This document shows, piece by piece, positions 23,691 through 35,038 of a stretch of DNA of 64,000 nt. Both the position numbers and the translations under genes were made by a program. This DNA comes from Grifola frondosa (taxonomy: Eukaryota > Basidiomycota > Agaricomycetes > Polyporales > Grifolaceae), in contig LUGG01000002.1 of NCBI GenBank assembly GCA_001683735.1, forward strand, positions 496,001-560,000. The letters are read 5' to 3'. The notes beneath the pieces are model-generated. The model did no database searches and had not been told where the DNA came from. It was given only the letters and a program-made list of their open reading frames with translations. Positions within the stretch are counted from its first letter, which is position 1. Every line of letters begins with the position of its first letter.

Positions 23691-23819
23691 TTATGCATGT
23701 ATTCTTCCATTGAGAGCTTCCCCCATTCTTCGTGCCCATCCAGTCGCTGAATCTTTTCACCCCTCCTTCCCCTTCATCCTTATCATCATATTCAATCTTT
23801 CACTTCACTTTCCACAGTG

Positions 23820-24790
23820 GAGACACCCTCGTACTTTGACTCGTTCCAAATAATCTGATTGAGGTCCTAACATGTGATTGTTATATATCTGATTATGGGT
23901 GTAGAAAAAAAAACTTGCCTTTTCCATGACATGACTGATAATGCAAATGGCGTGTAGCTTGGGAATTACCACAAACATATATTTTCTTTGAAATGAGGTA
24001 ATGCACAGAAAGAGACCTGAAGTTGACTAAATGTCCCAGTTGGATCTTTTTGGCTTGATCTCCACATGTTTAGTCATTCTGTGATATTGATCAATCATAT
24101 ATTAAGAATCAACATCTATGTTTACGTACTGTGGTTATCCGTAGTGATTGTGGTTATACTTTCGAAATACTGAACCTGGTTATCTGGTAGATGTAGCTCG
24201 TTGGTCATCTCTGCAGCTAAGACACCAAGTGGATCGATGAGAGGTGAAATATCTATGGAGTACATCCTTCTCCTTCAGCAGCACTCGTAAGGTATCTGTT
24301 AATGAACTGAAGTGAAATGTAACCATCCACTCAAGCAGTGTTTCATCTTCTCTGAATCGCTACGATGCCTTGTGCTGCCTTATCAAATCCAGGAGCTCCA
24401 AGGCCTGTTAAGGTGATGGCCTGCTTAGCTTCTCTAGTTTGTTTGGAAGTCTACGACTCAAACATTTAATGACTTTATAACATATGGACTGAATCACATA
24501 CTGGTTACGATTAAGAATTGGAGGCAGATTACGCTTGGAAACATAACCTTGTATCCATAATATAACTTCACATGGATCTTGCCAGAGGATGGGTCATATG
24601 GAGTAACCATGGTGAGATGGCCTTGTCTGCCACTCATGATGGTGGTGGCGACTCTTGCTTGATCAGGCTTATTGTACTTGTTAGCAACTTTTATGACATG
24701 AATTGTGTGGATGTACCTCAGCCATACAGGCCAGCTGAACATACTGCTTGGGTCCCGACACTGCATCTTTCATCACCTCTCCAGCACCAG
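23820..24790 (-). pseudogene. Unrecognised cargo gene C, left copy
   Basis: The opposite strand carries the counterpart of the gene at 58,074-58,990. The exon at 24,494-24,766 encodes KVANKYNKPDQARVATTIMSG and a tyrosine-rich KLYYGYKV segment. A further exon toward 24,100 corresponds to the KQAITLTGLGAPGFDKAAQG and TSIDISPFIDPLGVLAAEMT regions of the right copy but is interrupted here. No known domain is identified. It lies between genes B and D and is transcribed against them. Confidence 0.45.
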
Positions 24791-24799
24791 TCCTGTCAT

Positions 24800-25220
24800 T
24801 GATGTTGTAAGCTATTCTGTGCATTCAAAATCAACTTCGCATATTATATTTCTCTGGATTGCTCAACAGTTGTTGTGTCACCATGAGAGTGTTGTTGATG
24901 ATTCTGAGTGATTGCCACGGCAAAGGGAATAAATTCCTAATTTCTATGAATAAATTGTAAATAATCTCACTGACTCTAGAACATTCATGCTCGACTTACC
25001 AGCTCTGGATCATTTGCACATAATCATGTCATCTACTCCTCATTGCATCTTTACTAGTCGATGGATGTCTGATAAATTTCTGACCAATGGTATTGCATTT
25101 ATTATATCAATGGGGAAGTATTTAAGGCCTCACTTTTTGCGCATTCTCTTTCGTATTCTGGTTCTCCCCAGATTATCTTATTCTTGATGTCTTGGTTACT
25201 TTCTTTATCCATTTTCAATG
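24800..25220. other. Spacer between cargo genes C and D
   Basis: No supportable gene. The stretch is mirrored at about 57,620-58,020 in the right arm. It probably contains the divergent promoters of genes C and D. Confidence 0.35.
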
Positions 25221-27601
25221 TTATGCCTCCCCACGTGTCTGGCCGTGGTCATCTTAGTGTGGCTGCTACAAGGTATGCCTTGTGATTGTTATATTATCTT
25301 GCTATTGAACTAATATTCTTACTTATAGTCGACATGCTAAAAGAAAGCCTGTCAAGTCATCCGAGGAAGTTGCAATCCGTGTACGTGTCTTTTAATATAA
25401 ATATCTCTCAGACTTATCTCTTTGCAGTGAGAATGCACCACCAAGTCTCTTCTTCATGATGCAGAGAATGTGAAAGACATCATGTGAGTCAAATGTTGAT
25501 GCTTATCATTGTGACACGTATTATTACCATTTACTCAGCTCTTCTGATGAGGAGGTAAGGTCTTGTCGTCAAGAGGTATGTTTTTATTTATCTTGAATAT
25601 CAACTATTAACATATTGTTATAGTCCGGAATGGGATATTGAGCGTATTCCTCAGAGTCCTATTAAAAAGTACATCTCTTACAGTATATATATGGTTACTT
25701 ACTAAGCTGCTTATTAGGAAGGGGACCACGCACCTCTCTCGCCTCAATCACCTTCTCCACGTAAGGTGGTTCAGAAGCGAGGCAAGTCCAGGTAGACTCG
25801 GATGATGATGATATTGAGCAATCAGAACTGTACGTGTGTCCTATGATTAAAGTGAGATTTTTGACATTCATATTGATTGCTAGTTCCTCTCCTGTTAAAA
25901 GGACCAGAGCAGGAAATATGTGAGTTCTGTCATTGTTTTAGCATGGTATAATTCTAAGTGTTTCATAGGGTCAAGTCGCGGAAGGCTGGAGTCATGTCTG
26001 ATAGTGACAATAACCCCTTCCTGGACCTTGAAGTGGGGTCACGGTAGGTGTTCGCTTTGTTCTTTCTTTTGCATTGATCTGACTATATGCTTTAGCAAGC
26101 GTGGCAAGAAAGCCATGACCCTTTCTGAGTCTGGAGATGAGTCTGTGCAGACTATAATGACGAACGGACCATGGAGGAACAACTAGCCAAGGACATTGAA
26201 GAGGAGACTGACGAGGAGGATTTACCTCAAACCCCGTGGGTTTTCAATTTTTCCATAAGTGTTTCTAATGATTACAGCACAGTGTCAAGAAAGGCGCAAA
26301 TCCCCTGTTAAGAATTCTGCAAAAACTCCGTAAGTTATCTTTTTCTCTTGAGTCCAATTTAATATCTAATCTTATTTCTATACAGCGTCACCACGATCGC
26401 TGACAAGCTGTATATTTTCTCCTTTATTTTGATTTATATATTTAACCTTTGTTCCTTAGGGATGACGTGGAGATTGACGACAACTGGATCCCACCTTGGG
26501 ATGCACATATAAGGGTCTGCCAAAATTAAAGTACGTATATATATATTATATTTAAGGCTATGTATTTTTATAATACTTTATTATAGTTCTTGCTGCTACG
26601 TGTCCTTCCAGGAGGTTCACACCGTCATGTACACCCATATATTCTCAAGAATTATGAAGTCAACCAAAAGTAAGTTTGCAAATATATCATCTGTTATTTA
26701 TCTCATTGTTTCAGGGCCATGTTGCAGGTCGTCACTTTTGTGAAGACGCCCTGGATATTCAACCCTGCTCAGGCTGATAAGGCAGGTTTCAGTGCTACTG
26801 TTTTGAGCAGTGACAAGTAGGTGACCTTGACTAATCGTTGATATTTATTTCTGACTTGTTTTAGGTCCAATGTTATTTGCAACACGGTCTTGGATAGCTC
26901 AGCTCAGCACATCATGGCCATGACTGTTGGTTCGTGCAGAGAGTAATCTTATGCAATCTCGCCCATTGGGTCAAAGGGTTATTATGTCAAGGATATTAGT
27001 ATCCACCCTGTCAAGGACGAGTGGGAGCAGGCCGTCAATTTCTATGGGACCATTTTTAACATGTGTCAGCTCACTATACCCACCTTGCAGAATGCAGTGA
27101 TGTTCAAGACCATTCCTGTCAATCTTGGTATGTCCTCAATTACTCCTTGTTTACTTTGATTTGATGCTGTGATATTAGATAGCAAACGGAAGCATGATGA
27201 CGCCCCCATTCGGGAGGGAATGTGTGTCAGTCCTACCAAGAAGATCACTCAACAGCGCTCTGCATTTTCTGGTCTGGGTCATACGGGACCTCTCTATGGT
27301 CTTCTGGATAAGCCTGGTCTTTTTACGACGGATGAAGGTAAGAATTACTTTGAATAAGTTAATGTGTTTCTAATCATTTTCATTCTCAGTCATTATTTAT
27401 GATGCCCGTGAACTCATGAAGAAGACAAAGAAGCCATCGACCACCCTTAACTGGGAGATGATTCACAAGGATTGTCCACGATTGAAGAAGGATCTTCCTC
27501 CTGATTCTTTGGTGACTGTTTTTCACTCTGTTGGGTTATACACAAAGGATGCGATCAGTATGAACCTGTATGCTATTGTTTTGTTAGCGTATTCTAAGTA
27601 G
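25220..27601 (+). CDS. Unrecognised cargo gene D, left copy
   Basis: An intron-dense gene with exons of roughly 40-200 nt separated by introns of about 50-60 nt. The N-terminal exons are charged, with lysine- and serine/aspartate-rich stretches. The C-terminal half is better conserved with the right copy: FQEVHTVMYT, MLQVVTFVKTPWIFNPAQ, QAVNFYGTIFNMCQLTIPTL, RSAFSGLGHTGPLYGLLDKP and LNWEMIHKDCPRLKKDLPPD. The last exon (27,416-27,601) ends LLAYSK, identical in both arms. I recognise no family. Exact exon borders were not all resolved, and a few frame breaks remain near 26,940. It lies immediately upstream of the Helitron segment on the same strand. Confidence 0.5.
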
Positions 27602-28333
27602 TGTTCATACATTGTCATGGAATAGTAACGTAGTCCTTGCCAAATTGCAAGCGCAAATCTTATGGGATGTTGTCAGTGACTTTGCAGGGGCATGTGCATC
27701 TGAACATATTACTAATCCACTGTTGGTGATGCTGTGTGCAGTCATGCAGTGTTGATGTTGAAAGGTAGACACATGGGCGTGTACACATGCAAACCAGAGA
27801 AGGTGAATGTGCAGGCCTTGGAGATCACAGAAGCTGGAAACATGGCGAATCAATGATAAAAATGGAGTGACAAACAATGTCAAGAATTGTTTTGATGATA
27901 AGTTCAGACAGATGGGCCTAGTTGGATGATGTACCTTTGGTTGTTAACATATCCAAATGGACATGTCAATGACCAAAGCTATGTCACTTGGCACATGCAT
28001 TTGGTCGGTGACTGCCAGTTTTCATTGGGCGCTTACTCATTCAGACTTGTGCACGTCTATTGAGCACTCAAACATTCGACAAATTGGCAATTTACTTGCA
28101 AGCATCTTCATCAAATCTTTCTTCTATTGACAATCCTTGAACTCTATCTTAGAACTGAGTGGCTTAAATGTAGACTAAATACAGTTTTCTTTAACTTTTC
28201 TTCAATTGAATTGAGACGGAGTTATCCGGAGTTGCGGAGCTTAAATAAGTTTTTGATCCGTTGACTAGTTTGGTGTCATTTTTTTCTTTACACTTTCTTT
28301 TGACAGTTGCTCTTCCAACATCATTAACTCAAC
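27602..28333. other. Spacer between gene D and Helitron, left arm
   Basis: About 730 bp mirrored at 54,479-55,210, with no supportable ORF. It contains the first copy of a direct repeat of about 120 bp (27,676-27,795). It ends in an AT-rich leader before the Helitron ATG at 28,334. Confidence 0.45.
27676..27795 (+). repeat. Direct repeat of about 120 bp, copy 1
   Basis: The segment beginning GACTTTGCAGGGGCATGTG recurs at 30,061-30,180 with a few substitutions. It also occurs inverted in the right arm near 55,015-55,130. The two left copies flank the truncated Helitron segment. Confidence 0.75.
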
Positions 28334-29959
28334 ATGCGTATTCATTGGTCCTACCTATGGCCTGCCACTCTGTGCTCTGGTGTAGTCATATGGTCTTGCA
28401 ATGTTGACATTAAATATGACACATCTTTCACAGACACCAGGCGATTGATATCGCTTAAAAATTATGTGGAGGCGGCCACTATGAAAAATATAACTGTGCC
28501 CCTTGTGGGTAGAGTAGAGACGGCTACTCTCAAGTATGCGACCGTGCCTGATATAGGCAGAGTAAAGACCACCATTATTATAAATGCAACCAAGGCATTC
28601 ATATATAGAACAGAGATAATGATGTATTTCACTAGGGATGAGATTATCACTCAATATTATCTATGTCACGTGATAGACATAGCCGATTGGAATGATCATA
28701 TGATAAAACTTATCATGCAAGAATGTATCTCTATAGTAATATGGCCTACATCTATATCATTATGTTCACCTTTAATACATTCAATAGCTTCTTATTACAT
28801 GTCAGTGTCAGATTTAATTCTGGAAATCAAAATTTCCTTTTATCGACATGTTTATCAGCGACATGATTTTGTTGTTTTACATAAACAAAAACATGGATTC
28901 ATATGTTTACTTGATAGATTGGTGTATACAGTTCACTACTCACACAAACCTATTAAAGTATATATTGAATCATTTTCTAACATGCAACAAGTAGGTGGTG
29001 CTACATCAGTAGCCAAGAAATCTCGCACTTGGTCTTCAGATGAAATACGTCCTTATGTAGAAGATACAACATTGTTAACTAATAATGCTCGGTATAAGTT
29101 CATAACTTATGGTCCTAAATATGTATTATCTGATATGAATAAGGAGGCAGATACTGTGATGGCAGACATTTCTTTGATGATACTAGCCACACGTTTACCA
29201 GGTCATTCATTGGAAATCTTATGTCAGTCTCATGGTTTATTTATTTCTAACAGAACATCTAAGAAAAATGCAGCAATGCAAGATATTTTGCTACAACATG
29301 TATGTGAAACGTGTCCAAAGTTTTTATCTCTATATAAAAAGATCAAATCTGTTAAAAGCAATCTTGAGCGAGTACATCATCATCGAACACAATTGCAATC
29401 TACTTCAAATAATCAAACTAAATTCAAGTTTCCATCTGAAACTCCTAATTCTAGTTTGCTACACTCTACAATTGAGGGATTTGTTCATGACATTAATTCT
29501 GATAAGTTTGCTGAGTCTGGCTGTGCTATTTGTGGAAGATCAAGTCTCTCTTCAAAAATGAAAAAAATTGCAAATTGTAAATTCAACATGACTATTCTAA
29601 CACCTGATCAACCCATGACAAGATTGGAACGTCATTCAGAGGATGACCCTATCAAAGAACTGCCTGGTCCAGTACTTTTGCCAAACTGTGAAGACATATG
29701 TTTTGAATGTAACAGTCATATGGAAAAAGGAATGTGTCCACCGAATGCTTTGGCAAATGGTTTATGGATCGGAGAAGTACCACCTCAGCTTCAAAATTTA
29801 ACATGGACTGAGAAAATGCTTATTGCTCGGGTCAAACATAATCATTGCATCATCAAGGTTCAGGTTTCTGCTATGTCTAAGATGAAGGCCAATGTTAGAG
29901 AACAAGCGGGTGAGCAATTGAATAGGGCCCGATGCCCACATGTAAAGGGTTACAAATGA
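28334..29959 (+). pseudogene. Helitron Rep-helicase, N-terminal fragment (copy L1)
   Basis: A 541-codon frame encodes only the N-terminal region of the Helitron protein. It has two copies of the GRVETATLK repeat, a Cys pair motif GCAICGRSSLS, and a DUF6570-like block: CFECNSHMEKGMCPPNALANG and LWIGEVPPQLQNLTWTEKML. At 29,898 the Helitron sequence stops abruptly and about 20 unrelated codons follow to the stop. The Rep and helicase domains are missing. The stretch 28,565-29,898 is nearly identical to 39,690-41,013, with one T fewer in the second copy near 40,939. The right-arm copy is visibly more diverged. Confidence 0.75.
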
Positions 29960-30560
29960 GTAAGGAATACTATCAACGACACCTGCTGCAAACTCTTCCC
30001 AGCTTTTCCATGGTCACGCACTTCACGTCGCTCACCACTAACCAATCCAAAAGTCAACATGACTTTGCAGGGGCATGTGCGTCTGAACATATTACTAATC
30101 CACTGCTGGTGATGCTGTGTGCAGTTGTGCAGTGTTGATATTGAAAGGTAGACACATGGGCATGTGCACACATGCAAACCAAAGAAGGTTACGATTGATG
30201 AGGAATGAATTAATCGTTATTATAGGCGAGGTCCCCAGCCAAATCTTGTAACGCACTTTTCATCCCATTAGTCATGGGAAAGTTTTTTCAATACAAAAAT
30301 TTGTATCCGTGGGAACGAAATTTCGAGGTTAGGGTTACGGTCCAATACAACCAAATAACAACTCTGTTCTTACTCAGTAAGAAAATTTTGTATGTGAAGT
30401 TCTTACTTTTCTTATCGGGTGGCTGAGAAAAACATACAGAGATAAAACATATGTCAGATGCACGTGATCTTTGTCATGCCTCTAATCACAAAACAAATGT
30501 TTTGCATGATAAAACATGACATAAAACATATCATCAATGTTTTTGGAAGTCAGTGTGATG
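29899..30560. other. Junction region after L1 Helitron fragment
   Basis: Sequence unrelated to the Helitron begins at 29,899. It holds the second 120-bp direct repeat (30,061-30,180), then non-coding DNA with a GGTTAGGGTTACGG word near 30,330. No gene is supportable. Confidence 0.45.
30061..30180 (+). repeat. Direct repeat of about 120 bp, copy 2
   Basis: It matches 27,676-27,795, from GACTTTGCAGGGGCATGTG to CACATGCAAACCA, with a handful of substitutions and one two-base difference. Confidence 0.75.
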
Positions 30561-30564
30561 CTAA

Positions 30565-30845
30565 ATTCCTCCCCTTGCCTCTCCATCAGTTCTCCATCAA
30601 ATTTCTTCATTTAACATTCCTCTTACTCTCATTAATGTACTCTTCAATATTGTTTACAATACAGACCCCCATACCACAATCAATTTTCATCTCCCCCTGC
30701 TTTGCTGGCTGATATCCACTCCAGATTTAGAAATTAATACTGCACCAATTCATGCATATGAGGAGTCGTCTGAAAGCTAGAATTTACCCAAATAAGACGA
30801 TGTTTACACGAAATGAATTGGTCGAGTATTCGCCCTTGCGGCAGT
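30565..30845 (+). repeat. Diverged fragment of the AT-rich fold-back element
   Basis: It shares the order of words with 31,480-31,790: AATTCCTCCCC, CTTCATTTAACATTCC, CTTTGCTGGC, then a CGATGTTTA...GAGTATTCGCC end. Divergence is considerable, so this is an older copy. Confidence 0.6.
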
Positions 30846-30922
30846 CAGATGTCTATGCGCTGAGTAGCTCGGTGGCTGCATCGGACAGCAACAATGCATA
30901 GGCCAGTCTGGACCTATGACCT

Positions 30923-30970
30923 ACTAGCAGTCATCGACGAGCCAATTTTGACCCCTCGATGACTGCTAGT
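30923..30970. repeat. Perfect 15-bp hairpin
   Basis: ACTAGCAGTCATCGA (30,923-30,937) pairs perfectly with TCGATGACTGCTAGT (30,956-30,970) around an 18-nt loop. Function unknown. Hairpins occur near Helitron 3' ends, but no CTRR terminus can be assigned here. Confidence 0.7.
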
Positions 30971-31173
30971 ATGTCATTGGTCTAGATCCTTCATCAATAA
31001 GCACTTTTTAAGACATTAAATTAAATTAAATTCAAATAATTACAGCCCATGTCAAATGTCGAATATTTGACATATTAATGTGTCTCACTCCCTCATTACT
31101 TATATGCTCATGCTAAACATCTACGCTCATGCTCACAATCACCACCATACTCATACCATTGTGCTTGCTATAT

Positions 31174-33074
31174 TTGTTTCAGCCACCATATGTTTTTTTC
31201 CATATTGCTTCCTCAATTCTTCATGGAATTTTATAATCTTGGGCTCGTCTGAAAGCGATCATTTAGGAGATTTAGAATACATTGATAGCTTTGTGTGATA
31301 GTAAAATAAAAACATACCATTCTGGACAATTTCACCAGAATGTTTTCCTGAATTCCTCCCTCAAATTGTTACCAAATCTCTTGATTCCTGTATTCCCTTG
31401 GTCGCCTTAATGTCCCATTTGATGTTATAAATTTATTTTGGCAGAATATGTGACAGAAAACATCCATTTCTGGTGGGTGCAGGCTCAGCCACATCAGAAT
31501 TCCTCCCCATCCTCCTCTCTCAATACTTCATGGATTCTCTTCATTTAACATTCCCCTTAGTCCTACATATGTGTAGTTCAATTTTGTGTACAGTAGATAG
31601 CCACAAACAATGATAAAATTTCGTCTCCTTCTACTTTGCTGGCAGGGATCCCTCCTAATTTGGGAAATGAATATTGGACAGAATCTGGAGTGAAGTGCAC
31701 CCTCTGAGAGATGTATTTTATCCTAATGAGGCGATGTTTATGCAGAAAGATTCTGTCCAGTACTCACCTCAGAGCACACAAAGCAGTATTCAGGGGTGGC
31801 TGAAGCATTTCCTCCATCCTTCCTGAATGGAATTTGCCCCTAATTTCAAACGGACTTTTGTGGTGTATTCCTTTATATTGGAGCATCATTATGAGCCATA
31901 CGTAATGCTTATCATAGCTGATCCCATATTGTGAAATTCTTATCAGCTTCCCCTGTAGATTATACAATTGTACTACATCATGAAATATAATAAAAGATCG
32001 GATGGCAGGATAGGATAGAGGAATATAATAGCTTCCAAACAAGTCCAAGATCATAAACATTGATGAGGAATTGAGGGAACCATTGAGGAATCCTGATTCA
32101 CTGTAGGTGACTTGAGCCTGGTACAGCAGTATGGAGGTTTCAGCCACAATTGGGTATTTTCCTCATATCTCCCCCACTCCCTCATGGATTGTTGTGATGT
32201 TTATTGTATATTGTAGAGCTATATGAGTACTATAACTATAGCACTTTTCACATTTTTAAAGCTGCCAGAAAAATCCCTAGCAGGGGGGTATCACATTTTA
32301 GTGTTTGGGATGCAGCATTATCAAATATGCATCAAATGGTAAGATAGAAGACATGTCTGAGAGATATATACAATGTAAAATGTATATAAAAACAAACATA
32401 AAAAAAGAGCAACTGAGCAGAAGGATATTGGGTGATCAGTGTGGCAACTGTCACCCAAGGTTGTTGTGTATGTCCTGAAGCAAGTACTGGACAGAATATT
32501 TCCACATAAACATCGCCTTATTAGAATAAAATACAGCTCTCAGAGGGTGCACTTCACTCCAGATTCTGTCCAATATTCATTTCCCAAATTAGGAGGGATC
32601 CCTGCCAGCAAAGTAGAAGGAGACGAAATTTTATCATTGTTTGTGGCTATCTACTGTACACAAAATTGAACTACACATATGTAGGACTAAGGGAAATGTT
32701 AAATGAAGAGAATCCATGAAGTATTGAGAGAGGAGGATGGGGAGGAATTCTGATGTGGCTGAGCCTGCACCCACCAGAAATGGATGTTTTCTGTCACATA
32801 TTCTGCCAAAATAAATTTATAACATCAAATGGGACATTAAGGCGACCAAGGGAATACAGGAATCAAGAGATTTGGTAACAATTTGAGGGAGGAATTCAGG
32901 AAAACATTCTGGTGAAATTGTCCAGAATGGTATGTTTTTATTTTACTATCACACAAAGCTATCAATGTATTCTAAATCTCCTAAATGATCGCTTTCAGAC
33001 GAGCCCAAGATTATAAAATTCCATGAAGAATTGAGGAATTAATATGGAAAAAAACATATGGTGGCTGAAACAAA
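31174..33074. mobile_element. Fold-back element with 591-bp inverted arms
   Basis: Arms 31,174-31,764 and 32,483-33,074 are reverse complements of each other over their length. For example, GAAGTGCACCCTCTGAGAG on the left pairs with CTCTCAGAGGGTGCACTTC on the right. The central 718 bp (31,765-32,482) is non-repeated within the element but has a diverged copy at 38,388-39,118. No transposase is encoded, and no target duplication could be assigned. Confidence 0.75.
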
Positions 33075-33353
33075 AACATACCAAATGCGGAATGTTTCCG
33101 CAACATATGACAAATGTCATAGTACATTCAGAAAGCCTGACATACTCCGCATTTGGAAATACCAATATCATACAAACATATCTAAATATGCTTTCATGTA
33201 TTTTCTTATGGTCAGTAAGCTTACTGGCCACTGAGTACTACCTGCTACAGTAGGGCATTGTAATGTGATCTGCAGTAACTAGTGGTAACATTACAATGTT
33301 ACTACAGGGAAGCCTGCTGAAAGATGTATTTTATGCTAATAAGGCAGTGTTTA
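33075..33353. other. Spacer and left remnant of second fold-back copy
   Basis: It contains an imperfect inverted pair, CCAAATGCGGA near 33,080 and TCCGCATTTGG near 33,147. From about 33,310 it matches the left-arm edge of the fold-back element (GATGTATTTTATGCTAATAAG). The retrotransposon inserts right after GTTTA at 33,349-33,353. Confidence 0.55.
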
Positions 33354-33719
33354 TATTAGAGCCAAAAGCGAATGCTGGGGTGCCAGGAGCACACTCAATA
33401 GAACAAGACACTGGACTCCGTGTTGAGCTGCTATGTACATGATATCGAGAGGATATACTACGCACCTGGAGTCCGTGTTGAGCTGCTAAGGAGAACAGCA
33501 GAGGACGGACTCCGGAGATGCTATGGAGCGAAATGTAAACAGGAGTAAATAGGAAAGTGGCACCAACTGTGGCTGAAGAATGAAGACACAGTGGAGAAGT
33601 GAATAACGGAGATATGGCTCTGTAAATGGAACGCGATATAGCTAGGAAAGGGCGCAATAAGTGACCGCAATGAAAAGTGAAAATACGAAAGAGAGAGAGA
33701 CGAAATCATACAACTAACA
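33354..33719 (-). repeat. 3' LTR of the copia element (366 bp)
   Basis: Bounded by TATTAGAGCC and CAACTAACA on the + strand. It contains two tandem units of about 54 bp with CTGGAGTCCGTGTTGAGC, one fewer than the other LTR. The adjoining internal sequence reads CAGGGGGGAG on the minus strand, a good polypurine tract. Confidence 0.92.
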
Positions 33720-33729
33720 CTCCCCCCTG
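33720..33729 (-). promoter_or_regulatory. Polypurine tract next to 3' LTR
   Basis: On the minus strand CAGGGGGGAG directly precedes the TGTTAG start of the 3' LTR. This is the expected place for the plus-strand DNA primer. Confidence 0.75.
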
Positions 33730-33742
33730 ATGAGACAACTCT

Positions 33743-35038
33743 CTATGTCGAAGCTCCCCCCTCATCCCAATACTCTAACCCCATCATCTGCCTGAATAAC
33801 TCAACCTTAACTCGTGGAAGAGCTTTGGTGAGAAGATCAGCAGGCATCTGCTCTGTGGGCAGGAATTCCGGAGCAATGGTCCCGGCCTCAACAACGTCAC
33901 GCAACCAAAAGTAGCGCAAATCCAAGTGCTTCATGCGTCCGTGATGCTCCGGATTCTTCGACACTGTCAAGGCAGACTGGTTGTCGATGCAGAGAGGTGA
34001 TGCAGCACTGACAGGATCTCCGAATTCGGAGAGAATGTTGCGCGTCCAGATTATGTCTTTGCCGGCCTCAACTGCAGCGATGTACTCAGCTTCCGTAGTC
34101 GACAAAGTGACAATTGGTTGCAGCTTGCTGCTCCAGTTAATTGCACCGGTACCGACACAGACAAGATAGCCACCAGTTGAGCGTCCGTTGTCCTTGTTGC
34201 CTCCGTGGTCCGCATCACAGTAAGCAACGAAGGGGTGAGGAGACGAAGGATTAGGGCGATAAGTGAGCTTCAAGTCGACAGTGCCTTTGAGGTAATGCAG
34301 AAGATGCTTGACAGCCTTCCAGTGAGCAACACCGGGATTGGAATTGAAGCGAGCAAGGATGCCGACAGTGTAAGCAATGTCCGGACGAGTGCAAGTGGCC
34401 AGATACATCAAAGCACCAACCACATTGACATACGGAACCGTGTGCATGAAGGTGATGTCGTCAGGAGTCTGTGGAGCTTGGGAAATGGACAGGAATGAGC
34501 CGGGTTCCATCGGGGTGGAGACAGGTTTGCAATCAGCCATGCCAGAGCGCTCGAGAATGTCGAGGATGTAGAGTCGCTGTGAGAGTCCGATGGTGTGCTT
34601 CGGATGGTCCCTGGTGATCTCAATGCCGAGCAAGAATGAGGTGGGGCCAAGATCATGCAGTTTGAAGAGATGAGACGGCTCTTCGACTGCATCATCCAAG
34701 GCCTTGGTGGAGCACGAAACAGCAGTGATATCATCGACATAGATAGACATAATGATGCGCACTTCACCTCGCTCATAGACATAGACACCCGGGTCAGATC
34801 TGATGCATTTGAAACCCATCTTCGAAGCCTGGATGCTGGGAAAAGCCCTTTGCAACGAGACAGGCCTTGTAACCATCAGCCTTGCACTTGAGGTGAAAAC
34901 CCCACTTGCTGCCAATGGCTCGCTTGCCCGAAGGGAGATCAACGACTTTCCATGTCCCATTGCTGTGATGTGCCCGAATCTCCTCCTCCATAGCTTCACG
35001 CCACTTGTCCGCATCCGGACGTCGCATGGCTTCCGCAT
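33743..35038 (-). pseudogene. Copia reverse transcriptase C-terminal part and RNase H
   Basis: The frame contains the RVT_2 catalytic YVDD (in MSIYVDDITA), LGIEITRD, the KPVSTPM segment, CTRPDIAYTVGILARF and the RNase H part with YCDADHGG and STTEAEYIAAVEAGKDIIW. It ends with the usual VEAGTIAPEFLPTEQMPADLLTKAL tail. The protein sense begins only near GFKCIRSDPGVYVY. The fingers and first part of the palm, roughly 120 residues in the family, are absent, and the frame differs from that of the upstream gag-pol. The first 60 or so codons of the frame are out-of-frame translation of the upstream part. No active enzyme can be made. Confidence 0.9.

Larger units (their letters stand above)
18979..29898 (+). 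repeat. Left arm (segment 1) of giant inverted duplication
   Basis: This segment matches the reverse complement of 52,944-64,000. Anchors: the Helitron start at 28,334 pairs with 54,478; the MKKTKKPST exon at 27,416 with 55,396; the gene D exon at 25,920 with 56,903; the gene C exon end at 24,766 with 58,074; and 18,979 with the window end. The position sum drifts only from about 82,812 to 82,985, so indels are small. At 29,898 the match stops after GAAGGCCAATGTT, while the right arm goes on into sequence found at 41,014 on the left. Confidence 0.9.

Noticed and set aside
18979..27601. KDZ (Kyakuja/Dileera/Zisupton) transposon hypothesis for the cargo block
   Set aside because: The dioxygenase would fit, but no KDZ transposase, CxC zinc cluster or terminal repeat could be found in either arm.
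28334..29959. Complete host gene of 541 codons
   Set aside because: It is the 5' part of the Helitron gene; the same sequence continues into Rep and helicase at 41,014 and in the right arm.
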